A stretch of 27,772 nt of DNA, from the NCBI GenBank assembly GCA_009602725.1, contig WELB01000273.1, forward strand, positions 108,324 to 136,095, written 5' to 3'. Position numbers and translations under genes: made by a program. Shown piece after piece: positions 11,068 through 20,129 of this stretch. Source of the stretch: Spirogloea muscicola. Lineage: Eukaryota > Streptophyta > Zygnematophyceae > Spirogloeales > Spirogloeaceae. Position 1 is the first letter of the stretch. Every line of letters starts with the position of its first letter. The notes beneath the pieces were generated by a model, which saw only the letters and a list, made by a program, of their open reading frames with translations, was not told the DNA's origin and did no database searches.

Positions 11068-11660
11068 AACCATGCAAGAGTACAGCGAAGGAGTGTGTAT
11101 TACAGCGAAGGGTGGCAGCTTTTAAAGGCCAGCCAGGTGCATACAGAATTTGCCTAGTCTGTGGCTCCGTTGAGGTGGGCATTGTATCGGATCCGGGCAA
11201 ACTGCTAATCAGTAATAGCCGGTCTGCAGACGATGCTCTGTCCACCCTGGACGTCTTGCACAATATACTTTGAAGTCCTTCCTTCGAATGGGAGAAACAA
11301 CTCATCCAATATGAAATAATTCTTTCTTGGCTGGCTTTGCTGGCCCCCTTTTTCTATGGGCGAGCACTTTCTAACACCAGGCAATAGTTGTGAGAAAAAC
11401 TCATCCAAAGAGTAGAAAGAAGTGGCTCTTCCATAGGACGGATTCGTGTATTTGAGACAAACGAAGGCCAAATGGCCAAGTACAAAGGCAAGCACTCCAA
11501 AGGGGGCGAGGGCTGTGAAAAGCCAGCCCGAAAATAAGTGACAAGGTCCTGGTGAGAGGTCAGCCCAAAGGAATGAAGAAGGTCTGAAAAGCCTGGAAGG
11601 CGCAAAGACATGTAATCACTCTATGTGACTCCTGCGGAAGGACGCTCAATAACCTCTACT
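11068..11660. repeat. Mosaic of tail repeats and hairpin modules, both strands
   Basis: Holds a tail block (11115-11172, -), a + hairpin module (11328-11370, CTGGCTTTGCTGG then CTATGGGCGAGC), a tail fragment of the 289-bp subfamily (11443-11495), and - hairpin modules (11500-11590, with CTGTGAAAAGCCAGCCC and a second GGTCAGCCC unit). No gene is supported; open frames here run through the repeats. Confidence 0.65.
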
Positions 11661-11679
11661 GACCAGTTGCACCGCAGTG

Positions 11680-12398
11680 CAAGTGCGAGTGCGAGTGCAG
11701 CGCGTGTGCGGAACAGGCAACGCTGATCCTGCGGAGTTAACTGCGCACATGCTTCGCTGCGCACACGGGGGAGAGTGGACCAGGTTTTATGATCTCCTGC
11801 ATGACGTATGCTCGGCGTGTTCCTGGAGGCCAGCTATACCGTAGCCTTGGATACGATGTGTGTCATGCCCATTCAGCTGGGGCCTGACCGTCGTCTCCTT
11901 ACACGGTGCGCTGACCTCGTCGCCTATCCTGCCCGGAGGGGTTCCCCAGCATCTTAGCGGACGATGTGACTTACTACTCTGTCGACTCCGCCAACACCAT
12001 CAACTTGGCCGCGGAAGCAGGGCAGGCGATTGGCAAGCTGCTAGCGGAGAAGAGCGCAAGTAAGCGGACCACCCTGCCGTCGATGAGTTTGTGGCACTGG
12101 CGATGGACGTGCATGGGACATTTGGCAGGCGGTTGGTGGCTGGACCTCTCACAGCGGCTTGCACGGCGGGCCATCAATCGTCGTTAGCGACAGCAAGGTG
12201 AGCTGTCCAGCTTCAACGCCGCCGGTCGCTTGCCTCAGTTACGCATGTGGCTCTCCATATCTTTTTTGCGGTCCCAGGCTCATGCCGTGCACTTGCGGAC
12301 AGGCCGAGCTTTGGCTGCTGCTTTTGGGTTTTGTCGGGGCGAGTTCTTGTCCAGCTGCAAGTCAGTCCGACTTGCGGCTGCTGACTCGGGGTTACTAA
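11680..12398 (+). pseudogene. Degenerate LINE-like nuclease region (copy c)
   Basis: Successive frames match the long copy in order: a Cys-rich start, ELTAHMLRCAHGGEWTRFYD, a segment like the PD-(D/E)XK region (RCADLVAYPAR), SQRLARRAINRR, then a copy of the GRALAAA block and SDLRLLTRGY-stop. Frames change at least twice and an in-frame stop follows INRR, so it cannot be translated. It is the second longest copy in the window. Confidence 0.75.
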
Positions 12399-12427
12399 GC
12401 TTCCACTTGCATAGCTGTGTAAGTTTA

Positions 12428-13028
12428 GCCCCTTTTGGCCCTTTGGCGCTTGTCCATTCTGTCTGGGCTGGCTTTGTACAGCCCTCGCCCCCTTTTGGAA
12501 GCGCCCTTTCCTTTCTTGAAGCACCCGGCTGGCTTTCACAGCTGCTTCTGAATATGAGCAGCAGAATTGTGCTTATATGATGGACTCTATTTCTCTATTA
12601 CGTGGCCTCTCACAGCCAATGCCTTACGTTTGAAGAGCTGTTTCTATCTTGTAGCACGGGCCTCGCGCACGCAGTACCAGAAAAAAGAGAGAGAGACTCT
12701 TCCAAACGAGGGCGATGGCTGTGAGTGGCCAGCCCAGAAAGCCAATGTTGTGTAACGAAGTCCGAAGGGGCCAGAAAAGCCCACCCACTCCGTAGTGGCA
12801 TGGGCCTCTCGCGCTCTCGACTCAGCTCTCCGTCTTTAGTGATTGCTTGCTTTCCTGGGTGTCATTCGCTTTCTGACTCCTTTGGACCATGATAACAACT
12901 TTTTGAGCTGGCTTCTCAAAACCCTCGCCCCCTTTGGAAACTGCTTCTTCTCCTCTCTTATTGGATTCTGTATATTTTATGGGCTGGCCCTTCACAGCCC
13001 TCGCCCACTTGCCAACTTGCTGCTTCGT
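12428..13028. repeat. Group of hairpin modules
   Basis: Modules: 12428-12506 (+, TTGTCCATTCTGTCTGGGCT...CAGCCCTCGCCCC), 12699-12780 (-), 12880-12950 (+, weakly conserved) and 12960-13028 (+, GGGCTGGCCC...CAGCCCTCGCCC). The first lies about 30 bp after the stop of copy c and looks like its 3' UTR. No coding sequence is recognised. Confidence 0.65.
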
Positions 13029-13930
13029 TCTCCGCAGCCTTGCTCCGCATGCTTCCAGTCGCCTGATGTCAGTCAGCTGCGACCAATGAAGAGCTGGCTT
13101 CGCTGCTAACTGGAGCTGGCTGACAGGTCGATGGGTACTATCATTGCCGGCTCATAGGATGTGCCCCGCCCGCCTTCAAAGAATACGTACTTGCCACTGG
13201 TGCAAATTGTTCAGGACATTGTCTGCCACGGTCCAGCTCGATTTGATGATTTCAAGCATGATCATCCCACCCGGCTCTTGCCATATCATCTCGCAGAAGT
13301 GGCCTCCTGCTTTGTGGCTCCGTCATGAAGACCTGTATGCATCTGGCTGGCTTTTACAGCCGCTCCTAAAATATCAGCAGCCGCATTCTGTGTGCAGGCT
13401 CAACGACCAACTTGTCAAAACTCAGGCACACTAAGGACAGTAGCAATCAAAGTCTTTCTGGCCAGAAGTGCTTGTGGTGTTTCAATCACACTGCTGTAAT
13501 CCTAAGGCCTCCTTCAGCACTGTGACTTCTCTAGGACATCATTTTTGAATCGAAGGATGCTTCTGAGAGGCCAAGATGCTGCCTGCCACGCGCCAGGTGG
13601 GGGAAGGAGGGCAATTCCAGTTATGCAGGTCCAGGAAGAAGTGGGTTGCTGAGGTAATGGACGACTGCTTTGCGTGCCTCAGAGGTCCTTGCATTCAGAT
13701 TGATTGGACGCCTGTCACTGCGCTTAACTTGGTGGAGGCAAGTACAAGGGCGGTGCAAAAGTACCTGTAGAGTGTGTGCTAATGATTGGATATTCCAGAG
13801 CTCAGTATTTGGTTGCTTCTTATCTGTCGCTTTACCGACCGTTTGACTTTTTCGGCTCCGAGTGTCACCTCTGAGTGTTGAATGATCTAGTCTCAGTCAG
13901 TACAAGGCTGTAAGTGGCCAGCCCGCGTAC
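13029..13930. other. No recognised gene; one tail repeat and a short unassigned frame
   Basis: The tail block recurs at 13295-13392. A + frame at 13576-13770 encodes 64 residues (with RKKWVAEVMDDC and CIQIDWTPVTALNLVEAS) and matches nothing I recognise. It could be chance or part of the repeat family. A - hairpin fragment is at 13897-13927. Confidence 0.4.
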
Positions 13931-13934
13931 ACAG

Positions 13935-13993
13935 CCTCCCCTTTGTTAGGCTGCCTCTTCTTCCGACTTGCGGCTGCTGACCAGGGGTCAGTG
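13935..13993 (+). pseudogene. Minimal LINE-like C-terminus (copy i)
   Basis: Only the last dozen or so codons remain: SSDLRLLTRG followed by Q-stop. The same terminal motif is seen in the other copies. Confidence 0.6.
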
Positions 13994-14650
13994 AGCAGGC
14001 TTGCTCGGTGAGGAAGACGCTATCAGAAGAGGGCGGTCGGTGGTGTCTCCGATTACGGAATCCCTTGAACCTTTGGACCTTGGACCTTGGACCTTTGCGG
14101 GCCCGCTGTCACGGCCCTCTGACCTCCTTTGGTGCCGCTGCTTCAGATTCTTCTTCTACGAAAGAAGAAGGCGCGCGGTGCGCATGAAACAAAAAGGAGG
14201 AATTCTAGCCAACACATTGTTCAGGCAAAACTAGCACAAAAAGATCTGAGGCTATATAAAACGAAGCCTTATGGTAAGGTGGCTAAGGTAACAGTGTGAC
14301 GTTCGTACAGAAAAAGAGGACGAGTGAGCTCTTGGAAAGGGGGGGCTCTGTTCGGCCCCTTCGGACCTTGTCAATCCTTTGCGGGCTAGCTACTCACAGC
14401 TGGCTATACTTCTGTCTACAGCCCTTGCCCCCTTTGGGAGAGCCACTTTCTTGAGAAGGGGGCTTCGGACTGGGAGAGGCCAGCCGGAAGAGATGGACAA
14501 GGAACGAAGGGCTCGGAAAAAGACAAGAAAGCGCGGCCAGATTGACTGGTGGCTGGGAAAGGAAGAGAAGTGGCTCTCCCGAAGAGGCAAGGGCTGTGAA
14601 AAGTTAGCCCGACAAGATCTGACAAGGTTCGAAGGGGCCAAAAGCGCTGG
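13994..14650. repeat. Hairpin modules in both orientations
   Basis: A diverged + module sits at 14075-14160, with TTGGACC repeated three times at its start. 14358-14455 holds a + module with two CAGC arms. 14455-14515 (-, GAGAGGCCAGCCGG) and 14574-14645 (-, GGCTGTGAAAAGTTAGCCC) follow; the last lies after the stop of copy d on the - strand. No gene is supported. Confidence 0.6.
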
Positions 14651-14679
14651 CTCAGAATTTGGGTAGGATGAATTAGTCA

Positions 14680-15065
14680 AAAGCACAAGTGAGGAGCCGC
14701 ATATCCGAAAGACTATCATCCGGAAGGCAATTCTCTTGACGAAAGATAGAGGCTGCAGCGAGAGCACGGCCAGCACGCAGGTGCAAGGTGTGGGCAGGGG
14801 ACCGCTGGAGGAAATGGAAAGGCGCATGCGGTAGACTTGAGCAAGCGAGCCAGCGGCATTGAAGTCAGCCGGCTCACCTCACCTGCGGGACACAGCGCGC
14901 CGCGCAAGCCTGGCTAGCAGGTCGAGCCACTGGGAGCCGAGAGCCCCGTGCACATGCACGGCCAGGGGTACGAACTCGTCTCCGGCCGGGTGGTCGGAGT
15001 GCTTCGCCGCCTTGGCTGCTACCGGGCGAAGGTTGAGGAAGGGCGGTGCAGCCTTATCCTGGTGT
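14680..15065 (-). pseudogene. 5'-truncated LINE-like copy d
   Basis: The - strand encodes AAKAAKHSDHPAGDEFVPLA, HGALGSQWLDLLARLARRAV and, after a frame break, SLAQVYRMRLSI and LSDMRLLTCAF-stop. These match the long frame's last third. It begins directly beside the hairpin module 15078-15150, which follows the stop of the 15207-16584 frame. On the - strand the order is therefore body, hairpin, body, hairpin. Confidence 0.75.
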
Positions 15066-15077
15066 GGTGGAGAAGAA

Positions 15078-15150
15078 AGGGCTCGCCCATTGAGGATATG
15101 GGCTGGAACAGCCAGCCCAAAAAGGAATGAACAAAGTACCAGAAGGGGGC
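15078..15150 (-). repeat. Hairpin module in the 3' UTR of the long nuclease frame
   Basis: On the - strand it reads TTTGTTCATTCCTTTTTGGG, CTGGCTGTTCCAGCCC, then a stretch ending ATGGGCGAGCCC, about 60 bp after the TGA. The stem is GGGCTGG / CCAGCCC with a TGGC-type loop border. Confidence 0.75.
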
Positions 15151-15206
15151 TAGGCGAAGCATTAAGGAAGACAAGCACAAAAAGAAACAATGCAGCTACG
15201 AATCAC

Positions 15207-16584
15207 TCAGTAACCCCTGCTAAGCAGTCGTAGGTCAGAGATGCTAGGCTGCTGGAAGTGGGTCCCCTGACCAGAGCCAGAGGCAGCAGCAAGGGCGCGG
15301 CCGGCACGCAGGTGCAGCGCGCCGGCCATTGACCGCTGCAGCGAGATGGCCACGCGCATGCGGTACACCTGCGCGAGCGACCCGGCTGCAGGGAAGTCCA
15401 CCGGCTCCCCATGGAAGCGGCGGGCGATGGCGTGGCGGGCGAGCTGGTTGAAGAGTTCTAGCCACCGAGCACCCAACGCCCCATGGGTGTCGATAGCCAG
15501 CGGAAAGAACACGTCTTCCAGCGGATGGTCAGCATACTTCAGCTCCTTTGCCCGAGCGGCGCAGGCGACCGCATGCCCAGCCTTGGTGGCACACTGGGCG
15601 GGGTGGGAGCGGTCGAATGCGTCGGTAGTCACCACGTCTAGGAGAAGACGTGGCCCACCGGCTTGTGGGGTGGCCACAAGGTCGACACGACGTGCGTGGA
15701 GACCGTCGGCCCTTTCCTGGAGCGGCATGACGCCGGAGTGCTTTGCTGCCACCGAGTAGCCAGCCTCCACCAGGATGCCATGCATCGCATCCCGGAGGCG
15801 GTCGTGGGCCGCCGTCCGCTCTCCGCCGTGGGAACAGCGCAGAACGTGGGCAGCCAGCTCGCCAGGCCCGGACCCTCGCTCGCCACATTCGCATTGACGC
15901 ACACCTTGAAGGCATGGCGGCGGCAGGCCAAGCAGCCGGTGAACGGCAGTGCGAAAGACCTCGTCGGAGAGCGTGAGGGCGTCGTTGATGGGGAGGGCCT
16001 GAAGCCACGCCGCTGCCCTCGGGAAAGAGGCCGTTTGCAGTCGTGCGCCCCCGCGCAGGTCGGCCTCGGGGATCTGCAGCACGGCGGTGGTGAACGCGGC
16101 CTTGTCGACCACGGCCGCGAAGCGCGCTTGGACACGCAGGTCAGCGGTGTGCGCGAGGTGCGCAAAGGAGACCGCCTGGCCTGCCAGGTCCGGGTGCGCC
16201 GCGAGCAGCTCCTGGTGGGCGGAGCGAAGCGACACCTGGAACGGCAGCGCGCCTGTGTCAACCTCCACCACCGCCTGCTCCAGTGCACGCCGGCCGTGGA
16301 CCATGAAGCGCTGGGCCACAGAGGCGGCAGTCTGCGCCCAGCTGCCGAGGTATGCAGCCCGGCAAGAACGGGCGAGCGGGCGCAGGCCGAGACCACCGTG
16401 GCTGAGGGGTAGCGCCGCCTGGTGGAGCCCGCCAGTTCCAAGTGGGGCCCCACCGGGCCACGAGGGCTGCCAGCGCCGGACAAGGCGGGAGGCGGAGGTC
16501 CAGGCCCCCGGTTGGCGGCAGCGCGAGAATGGGGGCGCGCCGCACGGCCAATCTAGGCTACACACGTCGTGCAGGTGTGTTTCC
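15207..16584 (-). CDS. LINE-type retrotransposon polyprotein, C-terminal part: Zn cluster plus PD-(D/E)XK-like nuclease
   Basis: About 455 codons without a stop. Order: ALPLSHGGLGLRPLARSC, the block that usually follows the reverse transcriptase and thumb of LINE-like proteins; a helical segment; a Cys/His cluster (CECGERG, then HVLRCSHGGERTAAHDRL); then ARRVDLVATPQAGG and LLLDVVTTDAF, a D-x(n)-D-V-V pair resembling PD-(D/E)XK restriction-like endonucleases; FFPLAIDTHGALGARWLEL; YRMRVAISLQRS; and SISDLRLLSRGY-stop. The catalytic RT part is absent: homology ends near 16584, where the inverted 289-bp repeat begins. The first ATG (16610) lies inside that repeat, so no genuine start is proposed. 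Compared with its neighbours it has no breaks, suggesting recent insertion. The fold assignment is by motif only. Confidence 0.75.
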
Positions 16585-16873
16585 GGTTGAGTTGGGCTTG
16601 CCAGCTGCATATCTGTCTTTCTTGCGACGACGTGTTTCGGCCTGTTTGCAGCATGCTCAGGCTAATGCCTTGCACCAGAAAGCTGGCCGAGCTCTAGTTG
16701 GTGGCAGAAGGGCTTCGTATCTGACATCTAGTATTCAGGCATCGATTAGCGACCTTTATGTTTCGACCCGTGGTTACTGAGCGGGTCAATTTGCTGTAGA
16801 TTATGTAGGTCTTTAGATGTGCTTGCCTTTGTACTTGGCCTTTGGCCTTCGTTTGTTTCAAATACACGAAATT
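16585..16873 (+). mobile_element. 289-bp LINE-like copy, inverted twin of 10779-11067
   Basis: Same content as its twin: a C-terminal coding piece ending SISDLYVSTRGY-stop (16778-16780) and a tail containing CTTTGGCCTTCGTTTGTTTC. It abuts, head to head, the point where the long - strand frame loses homology. It therefore either inserted there and displaced the 5' part or marks a rearrangement joint. No convincing target-site duplication. Confidence 0.85.
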
Positions 16874-16893
16874 GTTCTTGCCGCACGGAAGAT

Positions 16894-17007
16894 GGCTCGC
16901 CCATAGAGAAAGAGGGGCTGGCAAAGCCAGCCCACAAAGAATGGACAATGTCCAAAGCCGAAGAATGAGATGCCGAGGAAGGACTCCTCTATTCTACCAA
17001 TCACGAC
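16894..17007 (-). repeat. 114-bp hairpin repeat, inverted twin of 21703-21816
   Basis: Contains a perfect stem GGGCTGGC-AAA-GCCAGCCC (16915-16933), flanked by GGCTCGCCCATAGAGAAAG and AATGGACAATGTCCAAAGCC, itself a small GGACAATGTCC palindrome. By eye only about 3-4 positions differ from the reverse complement of 21703-21816. Confidence 0.85.
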
Positions 17008-17023
17008 AACATACTAGGGAAGC

Positions 17024-17281
17024 TCAGTACCCGCGAGTGAGCAACATCAGGTCTGAGTAGCTCGAGGCAGGGAAGGAGGCACTCCGCCGAGACCCGGAGG
17101 CAGCGGCCAGAGCGCGTCCTGCGCGAGTGTGGACAGCGTGGGCAAGGGATCGCTGGAACGATACCGCCAAGCGCATGCGAAAGACCTGGGCGAGCGACCC
17201 GGCGGCGTTGAAGCCGGGCAGCGCCCCGGGCGGACGGGCATCGGGGCGAGCCGCGGGCTGATTTGTCGCCCATTGCGACAA
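17024..17281 (-). pseudogene. 5'-truncated LINE-like copy e
   Basis: Encodes GFNAAGSLAQVFRMRLAVSF, AVHTRAGRALAAASGSR and SYSDLMLLTRGY-stop, open from its 5' break to the stop. It matches the last 85 or so residues of the long frame closely. Confidence 0.75.
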
Positions 17282-17284
17282 ATC

Positions 17285-17350
17285 ACTTTGTTCTCTTTGG
17301 GCTGGGCCTTTCCCAGCCCCTATCCTCTACGGGCGCGCACTTCTTCTTGC
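17285..17350 (+). repeat. Hairpin module
   Basis: TTCTCTTTGGGCTGGGCC, then CCCAGCCCCTATCCTCTACG and GGCGCGCACTTCTTC. Stem GGGCTGGG / CCCAGCCC. Confidence 0.7.
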
Positions 17351-17469
17351 GGCGGGGCCGCTGCCGCGCCGTTTGCGCGCCCGCGCCCCGCCCCCCCGCT
17401 GGAGGAAGAAAGAAAGACTCTTCCAGCAGAGAGGAAGAAAGGACGCTTCAGGAGAGGGCGGTGGCTGGG

Positions 17470-17685
17470 AGAGGGTCGTCAGGGCGACGTCTTCCCGCCC
17501 TCTAGCTTTTCTGACCTGCACTTGCTGACTAGAGGTTCTTCTTGAGGTTACTGAGAGCCTCCTTGTCGTCTTTAGCACTTAGTCCCCTGCTTTCTGCGCC
17601 AGTCGGCTCCTCTTGACCTTGTCCATTCCTTTTGGGCTGGCTTCTCCCAGCCACCGGTCAATTTGGCCGCGCTTTTCCTGAGAGG
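17470..17685 (+). pseudogene. LINE-like C-terminus (copy h) with its hairpin 3' tail
   Basis: Coding remnant QGDVFPPSSFSDLHLLTRG, followed by a local duplication around the stop (GGTTCTTCTTGAGGTTACTG). A tail of about 60 bp leads to a hairpin module at 17607-17685 (GACCTTGTCCATTCCTTTTG, GGCTGGCTTCTCCCAGCC). It shows the stop-to-hairpin order clearly. Confidence 0.7.
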
Positions 17686-17791
17686 CCACCCCAAAGAAAC
17701 GAGTGAACAATGTAGAGGGCGATAGCTGTGATGGCCGGTGATGGCCGGGGATACTAAGAGCGCCCTGCATGCCCAGCCTGCGCCTTTCTTC

Positions 17792-17866
17792 TGTGGCTCC
17801 GCTAACCTAGTCATGAACACGCTTTTATGCTAGACTAGTATCTGTATTCACCTGGCTGGCTTGCAG
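17792..17866 (+). repeat. Tail repeat block
   Basis: Shares TGTGGCTCCG, CATGAACAC, TCTGTATTCACCTGGCTGGC with blocks at 10336-10410, 11115-11172 and 13295-13392. Interpreted as part of a longer 3' UTR subfamily. Confidence 0.5.
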
Positions 17867-17869
17867 ACG

Positions 17870-18075
17870 TTGTCACCACCGACTGCTTTGATTCCAGGAG
17901 CTCTCGTTGAGGAGGCAGGCTATGCAGTCCGCCACGCAGCGGGCGCCAAGGAGAGGAAGTACGCAGATCACAACGCTGGCGACGACTTTGTCGCGCTTGC
18001 AGTCGACGCCCACGGGGCGCTTGGGACTCAGTAGCTCGACCTACTCCGGTGACTTGCGCGGGCTGCTGTGAGGAC
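17870..18075 (+). pseudogene. LINE-like copy f, internally deleted
   Basis: Encodes LVEEAGYAVRHAAGAKERKY, then DHNAGDDFVALAVDAHGALG, then TQ-stop. Against the long frame it lacks the nuclease-core segment between AGYSV and AKELKY. It appears to continue into copy g beyond an AT-rich insertion. Confidence 0.65.
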
Positions 18076-18258
18076 AAAACATTGGTCTTTCCTATGAGCA
18101 GACGATTGAAATAAAGAACTGTTCCCTTAGATACTTACGAATATATAAGGGCGTACAAGTTATGTCTATGTATATCTACGATGAAATGGAAGGCTATTAT
18201 CGCCTTCTTAATATGCAGGATCTTGAGAGTCTAATTCATACTTTACTGGCCCCTTAAT
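18076..18258. other. AT-rich insertion within a LINE-like copy
   Basis: About 180 bp, far richer in A/T than its surroundings, containing ACGAATATATAAGGGCGTAC and several short TAT-rich runs. It separates the two halves of one degenerate copy (f and g). No open frame or terminal repeat is evident. Origin unknown. Confidence 0.5.
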
Positions 18259-18484
18259 GTATAAGTGCCGCCAAGGGCAGCAGAGTGAGCAGCCCGGGTT
18301 CGATGCTGTCGGGTTGCTTGTTCAAAAGTACAGGATGCGCCTTGCAATCCCTCTGCAGCGGTCCTTAGCATTTGCCGTCCACTTGCATGCAGGCCGCGCC
18401 GTGGCTGCTGCCTCCACGTTCCCTCAGGGCGACGCATTTCCGTCCACTTATTCTGACTTGCACTTGCTAACTAAAGGTTACTGA
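18259..18484 (+). pseudogene. 5'-truncated LINE-like copy g
   Basis: Encodes YRMRLAIPLQRSLAFAVHLH, AGRAVAAAS, then TYSDLHLLTKGY-stop. Followed after about 70 bp by a GACCTTGTACATTCCC tail without an intact hairpin. Confidence 0.7.
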
Positions 18485-18589
18485 GATTCCACTTGCTGAC
18501 GTCTTGGAGACTAGCATCCTGCTTTTTGCGCCATCCGGCCCTTTCAGACCTTGTACATTCCCTGCCAAAGGCACAGCGAGAGTGAGCCA

Positions 18590-18910
18590 GCTCTTCAAAG
18601 AAGGAAAGGAAGTGGCTCTCAAAAAGTGGCTCTGAGAAACGCCAGCCCGAGAAGAAGGATAGAAAGGCTGTGGACAGGCCAGCCCCAAAAATTCTTCCAG
18701 GAGAGGGTGATGGCTCTGATCGGCCAGCCAAGATGAAGATTGTCCGGAAAGGATTGACAGGAGGAGAAAGACGCTCCATCAGAGGGCGATGACTGTGAGT
18801 TGCCAACCCAAAGAAGAACACAAAGTCGAAGGGACCAGAGAAAGCGCTAAAGGAGGACACTTTCAGGAGAGGGCGGTGGCTGTGACAGGCCAGCCCAGGA
18901 AAGGAATCGT
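18590..18910 (-). repeat. Tandem group of about five hairpin modules
   Basis: Units at about 18611-18660, 18670-18692, 18698-18740, 18770-18835 and 18850-18905 repeat the pattern GAGRGNGRTGGCTNTGANNGGCCAGCC with irregular spacing (R = purine). They carry no nuclease-derived coding sequence. Confidence 0.65.
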
Positions 18911-19159
18911 TACAGACGGGACTGGCTTAATTAACAGCGCTTCCAGATTGACTGGCTTATTGGGGTCATACGCGTGGTCAAGCAGGTATACAAAGCACAC
19001 AGTGACTCAACGATTCCCACTAAACACTCTGTAATCCCTGAGGGAGGTAGCCCCCTGAGGCGCCACGTCAAGCTGCGCTCTGGCGGCGCGGGGCCCGCGC
19101 TGGGCGTGCGAAAATGGAGAGTGTATAATGTGATGGAGGGTCTGATTGGCCAATTAGAA
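18911..19159. other. No recognised feature
   Basis: Mixed-composition DNA between two repeats. Open frames are short and unrecognised, and no repeat unit is apparent. Confidence 0.5.
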
Positions 19160-19407
19160 TGGCAAGCACATTGACAGACATACATTACCTGCTGCTAAGC
19201 TGACCTGCTCACTTACCACGAGTCAGCACATAGAGGTCGCTAACTGATACCCAACTACCAGACTGCATTGACAAGCTCTTGTGCCACCAGCTAAGGCTCG
19301 ACCAGCTTTTTAATGCAAGCATGAGCCTGAGCTCATGCTTGCAAACAGTTTGACACACGACTTCGCAAAAAAGACAAAGAAGCTCCCGGCATGCCCATCT
19401 GGACTGG
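19160..19407 (-). pseudogene. Diverged copy of the 289-bp element
   Basis: Aligns by eye along most of 10779-11067 in the same order (GGCAAGCACA, AGGTCGCTAA, TGCCACCAGCTAAGGCTCG, TGCTTGCAAACAG) but with many differences and small indels. It is an older member of the same subfamily. Confidence 0.65.
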
Positions 19408-19700
19408 AAGCATATGACGCGTCGTGCATATCATAGACGTGCGATATTCTCAAGTAGGGTATAAAACGAGGACCCATGCAGCCAAAAATGTCAATCTGCG
19501 GCTGGTGGGAGGTAAACTATGCGGGGGTAGTCAGATTAGTGTTGCAGCTTTCTCTGCTCTCCGCTTCCCACTGCGTAACCAGCAACGTGGGTCGATGCTG
19601 GACTCTTTCACGCCTCCGTCACAACCACATCGACCAAGTCTCGTGGACCTCCGCCAGATTATATACCACTTTGTCTAGTGTGCGACGGCGATGGCATTTC
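19408..19700. other. No recognised gene
   Basis: Short open frames on both strands resemble nothing known to me. No hairpin module until 19702. Confidence 0.45.
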
Positions 19701-19701
19701 T

Positions 19702-20075
19702 GTGACTGGGCTGGCCTTGTCGATTCTTTTTGGGTTGGCCATTCACAGCCCTTGCCCCCATTGGGAGTGCCACTTCTTGCCCCCCTTTGGAAGATTAACT
19801 TCCCTCTCACAGCCACCGCCCTCTCCTGGAAGCACACGAAATTCTCCTGGAAGCGTCGTTTCTTGATGATGGCGTGTAGCAAGATGATGATGGTGTGATG
19901 ATGATGTGATGGCGCGTGATGGCGTGCCGGGTGAGCGCCGGCCTTCGGAAAGAGATACTTTCCTTCCATTGCCACCACCCTTGCCTGGAAGCGTCCTTTC
20001 TTCAACGATGGCGTTCGGCAAGATGATGATGGTGTGATCATGTGATGGCGCGTGATGCGGATTGAGCGCCCGGGC
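19702..20075 (+). repeat. Hairpin module followed by a tandem duplication with GATGATG runs
   Basis: A hairpin module (19702-19790: GATTCTTTTTGGGTTGGCC, CACAGCCCTTGCCCCC) precedes two direct copies of a unit of about 110-130 bp, at 19803-19935 and 19967-20070. Each has CCTGGAAGCGTC, GTTCGGCAAGATGATGATGG (or the GTAGCAAG variant), then GTGATGGCGCGTGATG and TGAGCGCC. The units differ by several substitutions and a duplicated TCCTGGAAGC in the first. Confidence 0.65.
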
Positions 20076-20129
20076 GGGGGGCGCGCGGGCGTGCGGCTAA
20101 CCGGGCGGGGGCGCGAACGGGGCGCACCG

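Noticed and set aside
12885-13030. A tRNA-derived SINE head in front of the hairpin modules
   Set aside because: I found no A-box/B-box pair at conserved spacing, so only the shared tail is supported.
15663-16590. Long frames on the + strand and in other - frames over the nuclease ORF
   Set aside because: They overlap the nuclease frame in GC-rich sequence and lack its motifs.
18290-18320. GGTTCGAT resembling a tRNA T-arm / B box
   Set aside because: No cloverleaf can be drawn around it, and it lies within a LINE-like coding remnant.
10424-18484. A reverse transcriptase domain for the LINE-like family in this window
   Set aside because: No YxDD-type motif or other RT block was found on either strand. 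Only post-RT sequence is present.
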